A stretch of DNA of 7,292 nucleotides from assembly GCA_028678885.1 (NCBI GenBank), contig JAJRCP010000190.1:1-7292 (forward strand). Reading direction: 5' to 3'. Within the stretch, counting starts at the first letter, position 1, and every line of letters starts with the position of its first letter. The DNA is from Methanomicrobiales archaeon (lineage in GTDB: Archaea > Halobacteriota > Methanomicrobia > Methanomicrobiales > JACTUA01). The position numbers were made by a program, and so were the translations under genes. Shown here piece after piece: positions 1 through 5,746 of the stretch. The notes under the pieces were generated by a model, which was given only the letters and a program-made list of their open reading frames with translations, had not been told where the DNA came from and ran no database searches.

Positions 1-228
1 CCGGAGCATACGCACCGGGTGCTGGAATTGTGGAAGCACTTCACGTTTCCCAAAGAGGTGAAGGTGATCGACCGGTATCTGCTCATCGGCAGGCACAAAT
101 CGATCGCAATCTTCGAGGCTCCTGATGAGGAATCGCTCCTGAAGATTACGGCTCCCTTCAGTTCCCTGGGGGTTGCGCACATCGCACCAGCGATGCGCTT
201 GGAAGAGGCCATCAGGGTGGCCTACTGA
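1..228 (+). CDS. DUF3303-like small protein, C-terminal part (5' end off window)
   Basis: The frame is open from the first base to a TGA at 226-228 and gives 75 residues beginning P-E-H-T-H-R-V-L-E-L-W. An internal GTG at base 19 is unlikely to be the true start, because the residues before it (PEH) fit the W-x-P-E-x style opening of DUF3303 proteins. About 15-20 N-terminal residues are probably missing. The remainder matches the expected pattern of a small alpha/beta ferredoxin-like fold: a helix (VLELWKHF), a strand around KVIDRYLLIGRHKSIAIFEA, the acidic segment DEESLLKITAPF, and a C-terminal RLEEAIRVAY. DUF3303 proteins are small and frequent in methanogens, and I know of no established function. 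Family assignment is by pattern recognition, not by a search. The gene lies 45 bp ahead of the SRPBCC gene on the same strand. Confidence 0.7.
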   Translation, partial: PEHTHRVLELWKHFTFPKEVKVIDRYLLIGRHKSIAIFEAPDEESLLKITAPFSSLGVAHIAPAMRLEEAIRVAY

Positions 229-230
229 TC

Positions 231-242
231 TTATTTTCTTTT
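231..242 (+). terminator. Oligo-T rich possible terminator
   Basis: Directly after the DUF3303-like stop codon the coding strand reads TTATTTTCTTTT. Archaeal transcription often ends at oligo-T tracts without a hairpin, so this may end the first transcript. Read-through into the SRPBCC gene is equally possible, because no convincing TATA box fits in the short gap. Confidence 0.35.
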
Positions 243-262
243 GTTGATTGACTCGGGATTCT

Positions 263-268
263 GGTGAT
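263..268 (+). promoter_or_regulatory. Shine-Dalgarno GGTGAT that fixes a TTG start
   Basis: GGTGAT is complementary to the archaeal 16S rRNA 3' end (AUCACCUCC). It sits five bases before the TTG at 274-276 and is the main reason for accepting that non-ATG start for the SRPBCC gene. Confidence 0.75.
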
Positions 269-273
269 ACAGC

Positions 274-669
274 TTGAAGACGAGGACGATTATACAGACC
301 ATCACGATCCGGGCAAGCCCCCATGAGATCTATGAGATGTGGATGGATGCAGAAAAGCATGCCCGGTTCACCGGTGGTGCGGCTGAGATCAGCCGGGAGA
401 TAGGAGGAGTATTCAGCACGAATGACAGATACTCGATCGGCATAACCACGGAACTTGTACCAGATAAGAGAATCGTCCAGACATGGAGGGCGAACGACTG
501 GCCGGCCGGCCATTATTCAACTCTCATCATCGAATTGACGCCGGTTGATGGAAAGACAAGACTGAGATTCACCCAGGAGGGTGTTCCCGATGATCAGTAT
601 GAAGAGATCAAGGAGGGATGGCACACCTATTACTGGAACCCGTTACGGGAAGCACTGGAGAAGAAATAA
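274..669 (+). CDS. AHSA1/SRPBCC-domain protein
   Basis: This 131-residue protein starts at TTG behind a well-placed GGTGAT and ends at TAA 667-669. It reads as a single complete SRPBCC (Bet v1-like) domain of the AHSA1 type. The opening strand is TIIQTITIRASPHEIYEMWMD (about 5-25). The FTGGAAEISREIGGVF block (32-47) is typical of the subfamily. Strands follow with W71 and DWPAGHYST (75-83), and the C-terminal helix begins EGWHTYYWNPLREALE (114-129). The fold forms a deep hydrophobic cavity. Members include Hsp90 co-chaperone domains and many ligand-binding or stress proteins of unknown substrate, and prokaryotic stand-alone copies rarely have a proven role. The length is normal and nothing appears broken. 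No neighbour reveals the ligand, so only the fold assignment is secure. Confidence 0.88.
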   Translation: MKTRTIIQTITIRASPHEIYEMWMDAEKHARFTGGAAEISREIGGVFSTNDRYSIGITTELVPDKRIVQTWRANDWPAGHYSTLIIELTPVDGKTRLRFTQEGVPDDQYEEIKEGWHTYYWNPLREALEKK

Positions 670-730
670 TCGTCCTGCAGCATTGAGACACAATCTCCCA
701 TTTCTCAGAAAAGAAAAATGGATATCTTCA

Positions 731-750
731 TTTTTTCATTCCGGAAAAAA
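731..750. terminator. Bidirectional terminator-like element between convergent genes
   Basis: TTTTTTC (731-737) and GAAAAAA (744-750) flank ATTCCG, with the palindrome TTCCGGAA at 739-746 inside. Each strand therefore shows a run of six T: the + strand at 731-736, 62 bases after the SRPBCC stop, and the minus strand at 745-750, five bases after the stop of the small membrane protein gene. This suits oligo-T dependent termination of the two convergent transcripts. No G+C-rich stem is needed or seen. Confidence 0.6.
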
Positions 751-754
751 GGGT

Positions 755-1129
755 TTACATCGACCGGATATACCCCCGGATAAGGAACCAGACTCCGAGC
801 ATAATCAGGAGTAGGGCGATGAGGTACTGCCACATAATGGGCGGGGAATACACGATTCCGATACCGATGAGGATCAGGACAATTCCCGCGAGGACCCATC
901 CTACCCTTACCCCTGCATACCGTGTGCCGGTGGGCTCCCCTTCCATTGCCGGTATGAAGGCGGAGGCAAGAAAACCTAGGCCGAGTCCGATCAACACCCC
1001 AGGCCCCGGGTAGCCAAGGAGCAGGCCCACACCAAGCCCGATGAGAACTCCTGCGGGGATGAAGGAAAATCTCCGATGCCGTCTATGAAATCCTTTTGGT
1101 CTTGCTTCTGGGGTTCTTTCTTCTTCCAT
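755..1129 (-). CDS. Small four-helix membrane protein, function unknown
   Basis: This 124-residue protein starts at ATG 1129-1127 and stops at TAA 757-755. A basic N-terminus (about 1-21, ending GFHRRHRRF) is followed by two glycine-rich hydrophobic segments, GVLIGLGVGLLLGY (27-40) and GVLIGLGLGFLASA (44-57). These two segments are clearly an internal duplication. After a loop EGEPTGTRYAGVR come two more membrane segments (about 77-93 and 99-118), with a short SPPIMWQ turn between them and a basic end. The last two segments resemble the paired helices of LiaI/LiaF- or DUF5668-type membrane proteins, which is only a resemblance. The frame stays open upstream to 1594, but that part is a low-complexity Pro/Arg/Cys shadow of the permease gene, so I start at this Met. 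The gene lies 41 bp after the ABC permease stop on the same strand, which suggests linked expression. No Shine-Dalgarno is visible. Confidence 0.75.
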   Translation of the reverse strand: MEEERTPEARPKGFHRRHRRFSFIPAGVLIGLGVGLLLGYPGPGVLIGLGLGFLASAFIPAMEGEPTGTRYAGVRVGWVLAGIVLILIGIGIVYSPPIMWQYLIALLLIMLGVWFLIRGYIRSM

Positions 1130-1151
1130 ATGTGGTACTAGCTCGGCATCC

Positions 1152-1159
1152 CCTTTTAA
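1152..1159 (-). promoter_or_regulatory. Possible TATA box for the small membrane protein gene
   Basis: The minus strand reads TTAAAAGG here, centred about 27 bases before the ATG at 1129. At usual archaeal TATA-to-start spacing the transcript would begin at or within a few bases of the ATG (leaderless). This would explain the missing Shine-Dalgarno. Co-transcription with the ABC genes is the alternative. Confidence 0.35.
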
Positions 1160-1170
1160 TGATTTCTGAC

Positions 1171-1917
1171 TTACGATCCCCGGACCAGGTTTCTCTGCTG
1201 GATGAGCTTGGCGAAGTAGACAAAGAGCCCGATCACGAGAAGAAGCGCCAGCACATCCAAATAGGGAGGATAGACCGCGTCCCCGTTCAGCGCCCCGTGA
1301 AACAGGTCCACCAAATAGGTGAGCGGGGAGAGGGAGGTGAGCACCCGCTCCCACCCCATCAACTGATTGAGCGGGATGAATACCCCGCTGATGAAGATGA
1401 GGGGTAGGCGGACCAGGCTGGAGAGCATCATGATGTTGGAGGGGGTGTCGGTCGCCGGTGAGGCAAGCAACGAGCCGAGAGCAGCGAAGGCAAGTGCCCC
1501 CAGGAGCAGGGCGATCACGAGTATACCGGCATTCGCTAGGGGAAGGTGGAGGAAAATCGCACTCACCCCCCAGACGATAAGGGTAATGATCCACCCAAAG
1601 ATGGCACCTGCGAGGAGATCTCCCATAATGAGGCTCCCCAGGGTCACAGGCAATGAGAGGAGCCGCTCGTAGGTCTTCTCCCGCTTTTCCCAGGGGGTGA
1701 TGAGCGGCCCGACCGAGGAGGCGGTGAAGAAGAGCATCATTCCCAGGAACCCCGGATAGAACAAGATAAGATCCAAATTCCTCCCAATGAAGAAGGTGAG
1801 GAACATGAGCAGGGGGAAGAGCAGCCCGAACACCACCACCGGGCCCTTATAGTAGTAGATCCGCATGTTCTTTTCTGCGACGAGGAGGATGCTCCGGCCG
1901 AACAGCGAGAGGTTCAT
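1171..1917 (-). CDS. ABC-2 type transporter permease
   Basis: This 248-residue integral membrane protein is the partner of the ATPase encoded just upstream. Six membrane segments can be read at about 26-44, 54-72, 96-121, 128-151, 167-185 and 219-237, the normal topology of the ABC-2 family. Family landmarks are the polar block W76-EKREKTYERLLSLPVT (76-92) after the second helix, equivalent to the E-x-G-T-x-E-x-L-x-x-x-P motif, and the region ISGVFIPLNQLMGWERVLTSLSPLTYLVD (176-204) near the end. The length is typical for a one-domain exporter permease. The ATG overlaps the ATPase stop as ATGA (1917-1914), indicating translational coupling. Such pairs export drugs, lipids, peptides or polysaccharides, and nothing here identifies the substrate. 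The gene is intact. Confidence 0.93.
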   Translation of the reverse strand: MNLSLFGRSILLVAEKNMRIYYYKGPVVVFGLLFPLLMFLTFFIGRNLDLILFYPGFLGMMLFFTASSVGPLITPWEKREKTYERLLSLPVTLGSLIMGDLLAGAIFGWIITLIVWGVSAIFLHLPLANAGILVIALLLGALAFAALGSLLASPATDTPSNIMMLSSLVRLPLIFISGVFIPLNQLMGWERVLTSLSPLTYLVDLFHGALNGDAVYPPYLDVLALLLVIGLFVYFAKLIQQRNLVRGS

Positions 1918-2837
1918 CGCTCAAACTCCGTCAGCTGCACGAAGGCCTCCTCCAGGCTGGGAGAGGAAGTGGCGATGGTGAGGATGGTCAGGTGATCCCG
2001 TTCCGCCACGCTAGCGAGGAACTTGACCACCCGGTCTGGATTCTCAGTATACAGCCGCCACTTGTCCCCCCACGGTTCCACCCGGGAGATGATCCCATTC
2101 TGTGAAAAGAGCTCCGCGGTCACTGGCTGGTCAAAGGAGACCTCCACGAAGTGGTTGAGGTCGTAGGTCTTCTTCAGCCGTTCCGGGCTGTCTGTCGCAA
2201 TGATCCTTCCCTGGTTGATAATACTCACGGTGGAGCAGATTGCGCTGGCCTCCTCGATGTTGTGGGTGGTGAGGAAGATAGTGCATCCCTGCTGGTTCAT
2301 CTGGCGGATGGTATTGATCACCAGGCGGCGGCTGTGCACATCCAGGCCGGAGGTGGGTTCGTCCAGGAAAAGAACCGGCGGAGAATGGATGATGGCACAG
2401 GCGACTCCGATCCGCTGGCGCATCCCCTTCGAATAAGTGCGGACGAGATCGTCCTTCCGATCGAGAAGTCCCAGCTGGGAGAGGATCTCTCTCGCCCTTC
2501 TTTCCCGGGAAGAGCGATCCATTCCGTAGAACTTTCCCGTCCACAGGAGGTTCACCTCCGCAGTCAGGTCCCCGTACACCGTCCCGTTTTCCGGGATCAC
2601 GCCCATGCCCAGCTTGGCGGTGAGGGGATCGTCAGCCATGTTGATCCCGTTGATCACCGCCGTCCCGGTATCCGGAGTGAGCACTCCGGTGAGCATGCGG
2701 ATGGTGGTGGTCTTCCCGGCCCCGTTTGGTCCCAGGAAGCCGTAGATAATTCCCTTCTTCACTGCGATACTGATGTCATCGACCGCGATTACCGGCCCGA
2801 AGGATTTCGAGAGATGATCAGCCTGGATAACGTCCAT
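1914..2837 (-). CDS. ABC transporter ATP-binding protein (ABC-2 / drug-exporter type)
   Basis: This 307-residue cytoplasmic ATPase powers the adjacent six-helix permease, and two copies of each would make the exporter. Visible motifs are Walker A GPNGAGKT (36-43), the signature YSKGMRQR (135-142), Walker B VLFLDE (155-160), D-loop SGLD (163-166) and the H-loop histidine H192 in TTHNIEEA. The Q-loop position reads IPENGTVYGDLT (81-92), with Glu83 where most ABC ATPases have Gln. The domain after about residue 225 (HFVEVSFDQPV through SLEEAFVQLT) is the extra C-terminal region of the DrrA/CcmA-like exporter subfamily, ending in the usual SLEEAF motif. The start codon has no Shine-Dalgarno and may be leaderless, as a TATA-like box lies at the right distance. 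Overlap with the permease gene is four bases. The substrate cannot be inferred. Confidence 0.95.
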   Translation of the reverse strand: MDVIQADHLSKSFGPVIAVDDISIAVKKGIIYGFLGPNGAGKTTTIRMLTGVLTPDTGTAVINGINMADDPLTAKLGMGVIPENGTVYGDLTAEVNLLWTGKFYGMDRSSRERRAREILSQLGLLDRKDDLVRTYSKGMRQRIGVACAIIHSPPVLFLDEPTSGLDVHSRRLVINTIRQMNQQGCTIFLTTHNIEEASAICSTVSIINQGRIIATDSPERLKKTYDLNHFVEVSFDQPVTAELFSQNGIISRVEPWGDKWRLYTENPDRVVKFLASVAERDHLTILTIATSSPSLEEAFVQLTEFER

Positions 2838-2840
2838 GCA

Positions 2841-2860
2841 ATGCTCTATATATAGACCAT
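2841..2860. promoter_or_regulatory. 20-bp near-perfect palindrome before the ABC ATPase start
   Basis: The stretch has a perfect 12-bp core TCTATATATAGA (2845-2856) flanked by one unmatched pair (C2844/C2857) and then matching ATG/CAT ends. It begins three bases upstream of the ABC ATPase ATG. It is too close to that ATG to act as the TATA box for it, so an operator at the transcription start is a reasonable reading. No regulator gene is adjacent to the ABC operon. Confidence 0.45.
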
Positions 2861-2866
2861 TTAAGG
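2857..2866 (-). promoter_or_regulatory. Candidate TATA box of the ABC operon
   Basis: The minus strand reads CCTTAAATGG, centred 24-25 bases before the ATG at 2837, which is the archaeal TATA-to-transcription-start distance. A leaderless transcript beginning near the ATG fits the absence of any Shine-Dalgarno. Confidence 0.45.
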
Positions 2867-2926
2867 ATATACGACTATCTTGATTGACAATTTTTGATAG
2901 AATTTGGTGGAAACATCCCTATCGAC

Positions 2927-2936
2927 TAATTATAAG
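2927..2936 (+). promoter_or_regulatory. Candidate TATA box of the lipoprotein gene
   Basis: TAATTATAAG lies about 50 bases before the chosen ATG at 2982 and would give an untranslated leader of roughly 25 bases. A weaker alternative is TCAAATACCA at 2951-2960, which at standard spacing would give a leaderless transcript. The 144-bp gap thus carries divergent promoters for the ABC operon and the lipoprotein. Confidence 0.4.
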
Positions 2937-2981
2937 AAAATAGGAAATTATCAAATACCATATTCGCGAATAGAGTCTCTC

Positions 2982-3449
2982 ATGAAATACAAAATGGTTC
3001 TTCCATTAATCATCTTGCTCTTTGTCGCCTTGCTAGCGGGTTGCGCAGCACCCCAGCAAGGAGTTACACCGACAACGGTGCCCCCGACCACGGTTACAAC
3101 AGCACCTCCTCAAACCTCGCCAAGTGGTAGTTCCCTCGTTCCAGGACCCACCCAAACGATGCCTGCAGACAAGAGTGTAACTGTAGATATTACAAGAGAC
3201 CAGATTTATCCAACCATCACCCTCACATTTCGTGGGGGGAAAGGGCAGTTCCAAGTTCGAGATGTTGATGTTCGGGTCACTCGGTCCGATGGTGTCGTAG
3301 AGACAGGGAAGCTGGGGCATGATGTTGGTAATACAGTAACTCTCACTGGAACAAGAGGAAAGGATAGGGTGGAAGTTACGGTCACCCTAATCACCAATGA
3401 CCAGTATAAAATTATTGATGCTCTTTATGACTTCTATGCTCATGCCTGA
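2982..3449 (+). CDS. Predicted small lipoprotein with Thr/Pro-rich linker, function unknown
   Basis: This 155-residue predicted secreted protein begins at ATG 2982. The signal peptide is short and basic (MKYK), followed by a hydrophobic run and a lipobox L-A-G-C with Cys21 as the likely lipidated residue, so it should sit on the outer face of the cytoplasmic membrane. Residues about 22-62 are a Thr/Pro/Ser/Gln linker (TTVPPTTVTTAPPQTSP). Residues 64-155 form a compact domain rich in beta strands (VTVDIT, TITLTF, VDVRVTRSDG, VTLTGTRGKDRVEVTVTLI) that suggests an Ig-like or beta-sandwich fold and ends IIDALYDFYAHA. The frame is open to an upstream TTG at 2904, but starting there would bury the signal peptide and the predicted TATA box. 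Local G+C looks lower than in the neighbouring ABC genes. Family unrecognised; similar lipoproteins occur in methanogens by my recollection. Confidence 0.82.
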   Translation: MKYKMVLPLIILLFVALLAGCAAPQQGVTPTTVPPTTVTTAPPQTSPSGSSLVPGPTQTMPADKSVTVDITRDQIYPTITLTFRGGKGQFQVRDVDVRVTRSDGVVETGKLGHDVGNTVTLTGTRGKDRVEVTVTLITNDQYKIIDALYDFYAHA

Positions 3450-3456
3450 TAATTCC

Positions 3457-3528
3457 CTATTTTTCTCTCACTTCTAGTTCTTGCGAGAAGGTAGTCCCGC
3501 ACTGGTAATCTCCCTTGAACTTTTTCAT
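3457..3528 (-). CDS. Possible 23-residue micro-ORF after the MFS gene
   Basis: Twenty bases beyond the MFS stop codon, on the same strand, an ATG (3528-3526) opens a 23-codon frame ending at TAG 3459-3457. The peptide begins MKKFKGDYQCGTTF and is hydrophilic with one Cys. An AGGAG directly abuts the ATG, which is too close for normal Shine-Dalgarno use. The opening faintly resembles the start of DUF1059-type small proteins (M-K-x-F-x-C-G-D), but the first Cys is missing and no continuation is found in other frames. It could be a gene remnant, a real micro-protein or chance. Confidence 0.2.
   Translation of the reverse strand: MKKFKGDYQCGTTFSQELEVREK
3460..3464 (+). terminator. Oligo-T terminator candidate of the lipoprotein gene
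   Basis: Five T (context CTATTTTTCTCTC) occur ten bases after the TGA of the lipoprotein gene, followed by a pyrimidine-rich stretch. This fits archaeal oligo-T termination. No comparable T-run is seen on the minus strand just downstream of the MFS gene. Confidence 0.45.
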
Positions 3529-3548
3529 CTCCTGTGAGGGATGATAAA

Positions 3549-5030
3549 TCAGATATCGATGATAATCTCTTCTCCTTCCTTTGTCTCCTTTACGTCGATC
3601 AAGAGAGCGAGGGCAGCCGCTACGAACATGAAGAGGGCAGAGACGATAAAGACCGTGTGATAGGCAAGGATCTGAGCATCCAGATACATGAGACCAGAAA
3701 CTGCCTGCAGTACGGCAGGAGCGTGCACGTTCACCACGGAGTTGGCAGAGATGGCCAGCAGGTTATTCTCGATGGAATTGTTGAGCAGGGTGGTAAAGAT
3801 AGCAATCCCAAAGGCACCGGCAATATTCCGTACCAGGGCAAGGACAGAGGAGGCACTGCCGATCTCTTCTGAGGGAACAATCGCGGCAATGATGCCAGTG
3901 CGCTGGGACATTCCAAACCCCATCCCAAACGCCATGATGATGATCGGAAGGACAATGTCCAGAGGACCAGAACGGGCATCGAGCCCAGTGAACAGGTACA
4001 TCCCGACCGCGGCAACAAGGGTACTCGCGGCAATTACGTAGCGGGGCTGGATCTTACCCACCAGGCTTGCCCCGAGAGGTGCCGCGAGCATCATGGCGAA
4101 GGCCATGGGGATGAACTGGAAACCGGTCTCGGTGGCGCTGTATCCGAGAAAGACCTGGTCAAAGATAGGGATTAAAAAGATCCCTCCCATCATTCCCATG
4201 AACACGACGAAGTTGTTGACGAGGGTATGGAAGAAGGCCGGGATCCGGAGAAACTTGAAGTCCACGATGGGCTCCGGGTGCCGGGAATCGATCAGATAAA
4301 AGATATACAGAAACAGCCCGGATCCGACAAAGGAGAGCACGATGGGGAGTGAGGTCCAGCCCCAGTCATAACTCCGATCCAGTCCGAAGACGAGGAGGGA
4401 GAGCGCAATGCCCAGCGTGATGGCGCCATACCAGTCGAAGTACACCCCCTTCCGATCGCTCACCGATTCCTGAACGAAGACAATCGCCATTGCAAGCCCG
4501 ATCAGTCCGACGGGGAGATTGATCAAAAAGATCGATCTCCAGCCGAAGTTATCGATCAGGGGGCCTCCGATGAGCGGACCAAACACTGCAGAGGCGGCAA
4601 AGGCCGAGGACCAGATACCCAACGCCTGGGCTCGTTCTCTCCCATTGCGGAAGGTCACCGCGATGATCGCCATGGCAGTGGGATAATCAGCGGAGCTGGC
4701 GATCGCCTGGATGATACGAAAGACAATCATCGAGCCCAGATCCCAGGAGAGGCCAGCGAGGATCGAGCCGACGATGAAGATGGTGAAACCCCAGATGTAC
4801 ACTTTTTTCCGGCCGATGGTATCCCCGAGTTTTCCCCACACCGGCACGAAGACCGCGTTCGCCAGGATGTAAGCAGTGGCGATCCAGCCGGCCTCAGATA
4901 CGAGGATATTGAAATCCTCCATGATCTTCGGTACCGCCAGGGATACCACAGTCTGATCCAGCCTCCCTAGAAAAGTGCCCACGATGACCGTGAGAAGAAC
5001 CAGCCACTTCAATCGGTCATTCTGGGCCAT
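3549..5030 (-). CDS. MFS efflux transporter, DHA2 (EmrB/QacA) type
   Basis: This 493-residue membrane protein has the length and hydrophobic pattern of the 14-helix DHA2 drug:H+ antiporters. Family motifs are readable: D1 LDQTVVSLAVPKI in helix 1 (24-36), motif A GKLGDTIGRKK (66-76), the motif B region with Arg105 (RIIQAIASSADYPTA), and the motif C region GPLIGGPLIDNFGWRSIFLINLPVG (151-175). The motif B segment has Ala where many relatives have Gly after Gln. The protein would export amphipathic or toxic compounds in exchange for ions; the specific substrate is unknown. It follows the HlyD-type adaptor by ten bases and a MarR gene heads the cluster, the same order as E. coli emrRAB. There is no Shine-Dalgarno: the gap before the ATG is TCCCCTTCCC, so translation may depend on coupling to the adaptor gene. 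The gene is intact, ending at TGA 3551-3549. Confidence 0.94.
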   Translation of the reverse strand: MAQNDRLKWLVLLTVIVGTFLGRLDQTVVSLAVPKIMEDFNILVSEAGWIATAYILANAVFVPVWGKLGDTIGRKKVYIWGFTIFIVGSILAGLSWDLGSMIVFRIIQAIASSADYPTAMAIIAVTFRNGRERAQALGIWSSAFAASAVFGPLIGGPLIDNFGWRSIFLINLPVGLIGLAMAIVFVQESVSDRKGVYFDWYGAITLGIALSLLVFGLDRSYDWGWTSLPIVLSFVGSGLFLYIFYLIDSRHPEPIVDFKFLRIPAFFHTLVNNFVVFMGMMGGIFLIPIFDQVFLGYSATETGFQFIPMAFAMMLAAPLGASLVGKIQPRYVIAASTLVAAVGMYLFTGLDARSGPLDIVLPIIIMAFGMGFGMSQRTGIIAAIVPSEEIGSASSVLALVRNIAGAFGIAIFTTLLNNSIENNLLAISANSVVNVHAPAVLQAVSGLMYLDAQILAYHTVFIVSALFMFVAAALALLIDVKETKEGEEIIIDI

Positions 5031-5040
5031 GGGAAGGGGA

Positions 5041-5745
5041 TTACTTGAAGATCCACATCTTCGCGGACATGCCGTTCTTCAATTCCGGATAGGCATCCAC
5101 ATCATAGGAGACCGTGACCTCGAACTCCTGCTCCTGCCGCTTGTCTGAGATGCTGAAGACGATGTCCCCCGACCGGGCGGTTGGGGCCACCTGTTCGACC
5201 ACGCCCTGATACTGAGAGGAGGGAAAGGCATCTACCGTAAACTCCACCTGCTGGCCGGGATAGAGATCTGCAAGGCCCTTATCTTCTTGCACCCTCCCGA
5301 TCACCCGGAGCTTCCGGGTGTCGATCATGGAGATCACGGGACTCAGCGCGGTTACCATTTGACCCGGGGTGTCCTCGACAGATGTGATCACCCCGGAGGT
5401 TTTCGCATGAAGAACCTCATCTCCGACCTTCGCGAGCATCTGATTCCGGCTGACCCGATCCCCTACCGATACATATAATTCATCGAGCACACCCGGGGCA
5501 GTGGGGCTGATGGAGATCACCGGGGCAGTCACCTGGGCATTCTCGATGTAAATCTTGCTCTGCAGGTCGTTCCAGTAGACCACCCCGGCGAGGGCTATCA
5601 CGATGATGAGGAAGACCAGTCCTTTCCAGAACCAGGGATGGTTGCGGATCCGCTTAGCAATATTGTCCGCCTTCGCTTCCCTCTCCGCTGAGGCTTCCCC
5701 TCCTGTGTCGGGAACGATTACGGTTTGTTCCTCTGGGGCAACCAT
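5041..5745 (-). CDS. HlyD/EmrA-type membrane fusion protein lacking the coiled-coil hairpin
   Basis: This 234-residue protein has a cytoplasmic polar N-terminus (1-40) and one membrane helix (about 41-57). Next comes a biotinyl/lipoyl-like domain (about 72-143), in two halves VTAPVISISPTAPGVLDELYVSVGDRV and HAKTSGVITSVEDTPGQMV, and then a beta-barrel domain (about 145-232, containing PGQQVEFTVDAFP and ending ELKNGMSAKMWIFK). In EmrA-like adaptors a long coiled-coil hairpin separates the lipoyl halves. Here they are joined by about five residues (KVGDEVL), which explains the length of 234 against roughly 390. It probably assists the adjacent MFS pump on the outer side of the membrane. I start at ATG 5745, with GAGGAT eight bases upstream, rather than at a TTG at 5754 that abuts the same GAGGA. 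The start is one base after the marR stop. Confidence 0.88.
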   Translation of the reverse strand: MVAPEEQTVIVPDTGGEASAEREAKADNIAKRIRNHPWFWKGLVFLIIVIALAGVVYWNDLQSKIYIENAQVTAPVISISPTAPGVLDELYVSVGDRVSRNQMLAKVGDEVLHAKTSGVITSVEDTPGQMVTALSPVISMIDTRKLRVIGRVQEDKGLADLYPGQQVEFTVDAFPSSQYQGVVEQVAPTARSGDIVFSISDKRQEQEFEVTVSYDVDAYPELKNGMSAKMWIFK

Positions 5746-5746
5746 A

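Noticed and set aside
1130..1594. Minus-strand frame open upstream of the small membrane protein, which would make a 279-residue protein.
   Set aside because: It overlaps the well-supported ABC permease in another frame and its translation is Pro/Arg/Cys-rich without recognisable motifs; only the part after the Met at 1129 reads as a real protein.
2131..2544. Minus-strand 137-codon frame inside the ABC ATPase gene.
   Set aside because: It is a frame-shifted shadow of the ATPase with low-complexity Gly/Pro/His content.
2847..2854. TATATATA as the TATA box of the ABC operon.
   Set aside because: It lies only about 10-17 bases before the ATG, so the transcript would start inside the gene; the box at 2857-2866 has better spacing and the element is better read as a palindrome.
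2151..2855. Long + strand open frame of 234 codons.
   Set aside because: It is antisense to the ABC ATPase, which has every ATPase motif, and its translation shows no domain; it is a shadow of G+C-rich coding.
2904..2981. Upstream TTG start for the lipoprotein, adding 26 residues.
   Set aside because: The signal peptide and lipobox would no longer be N-terminal and the candidate TATA box would be coding.
3534..4299. Several + strand open frames of 68-117 codons opposite the MFS gene.
   Set aside because: All are antisense to a gene with clear DHA2 motifs and have no recognisable domains.
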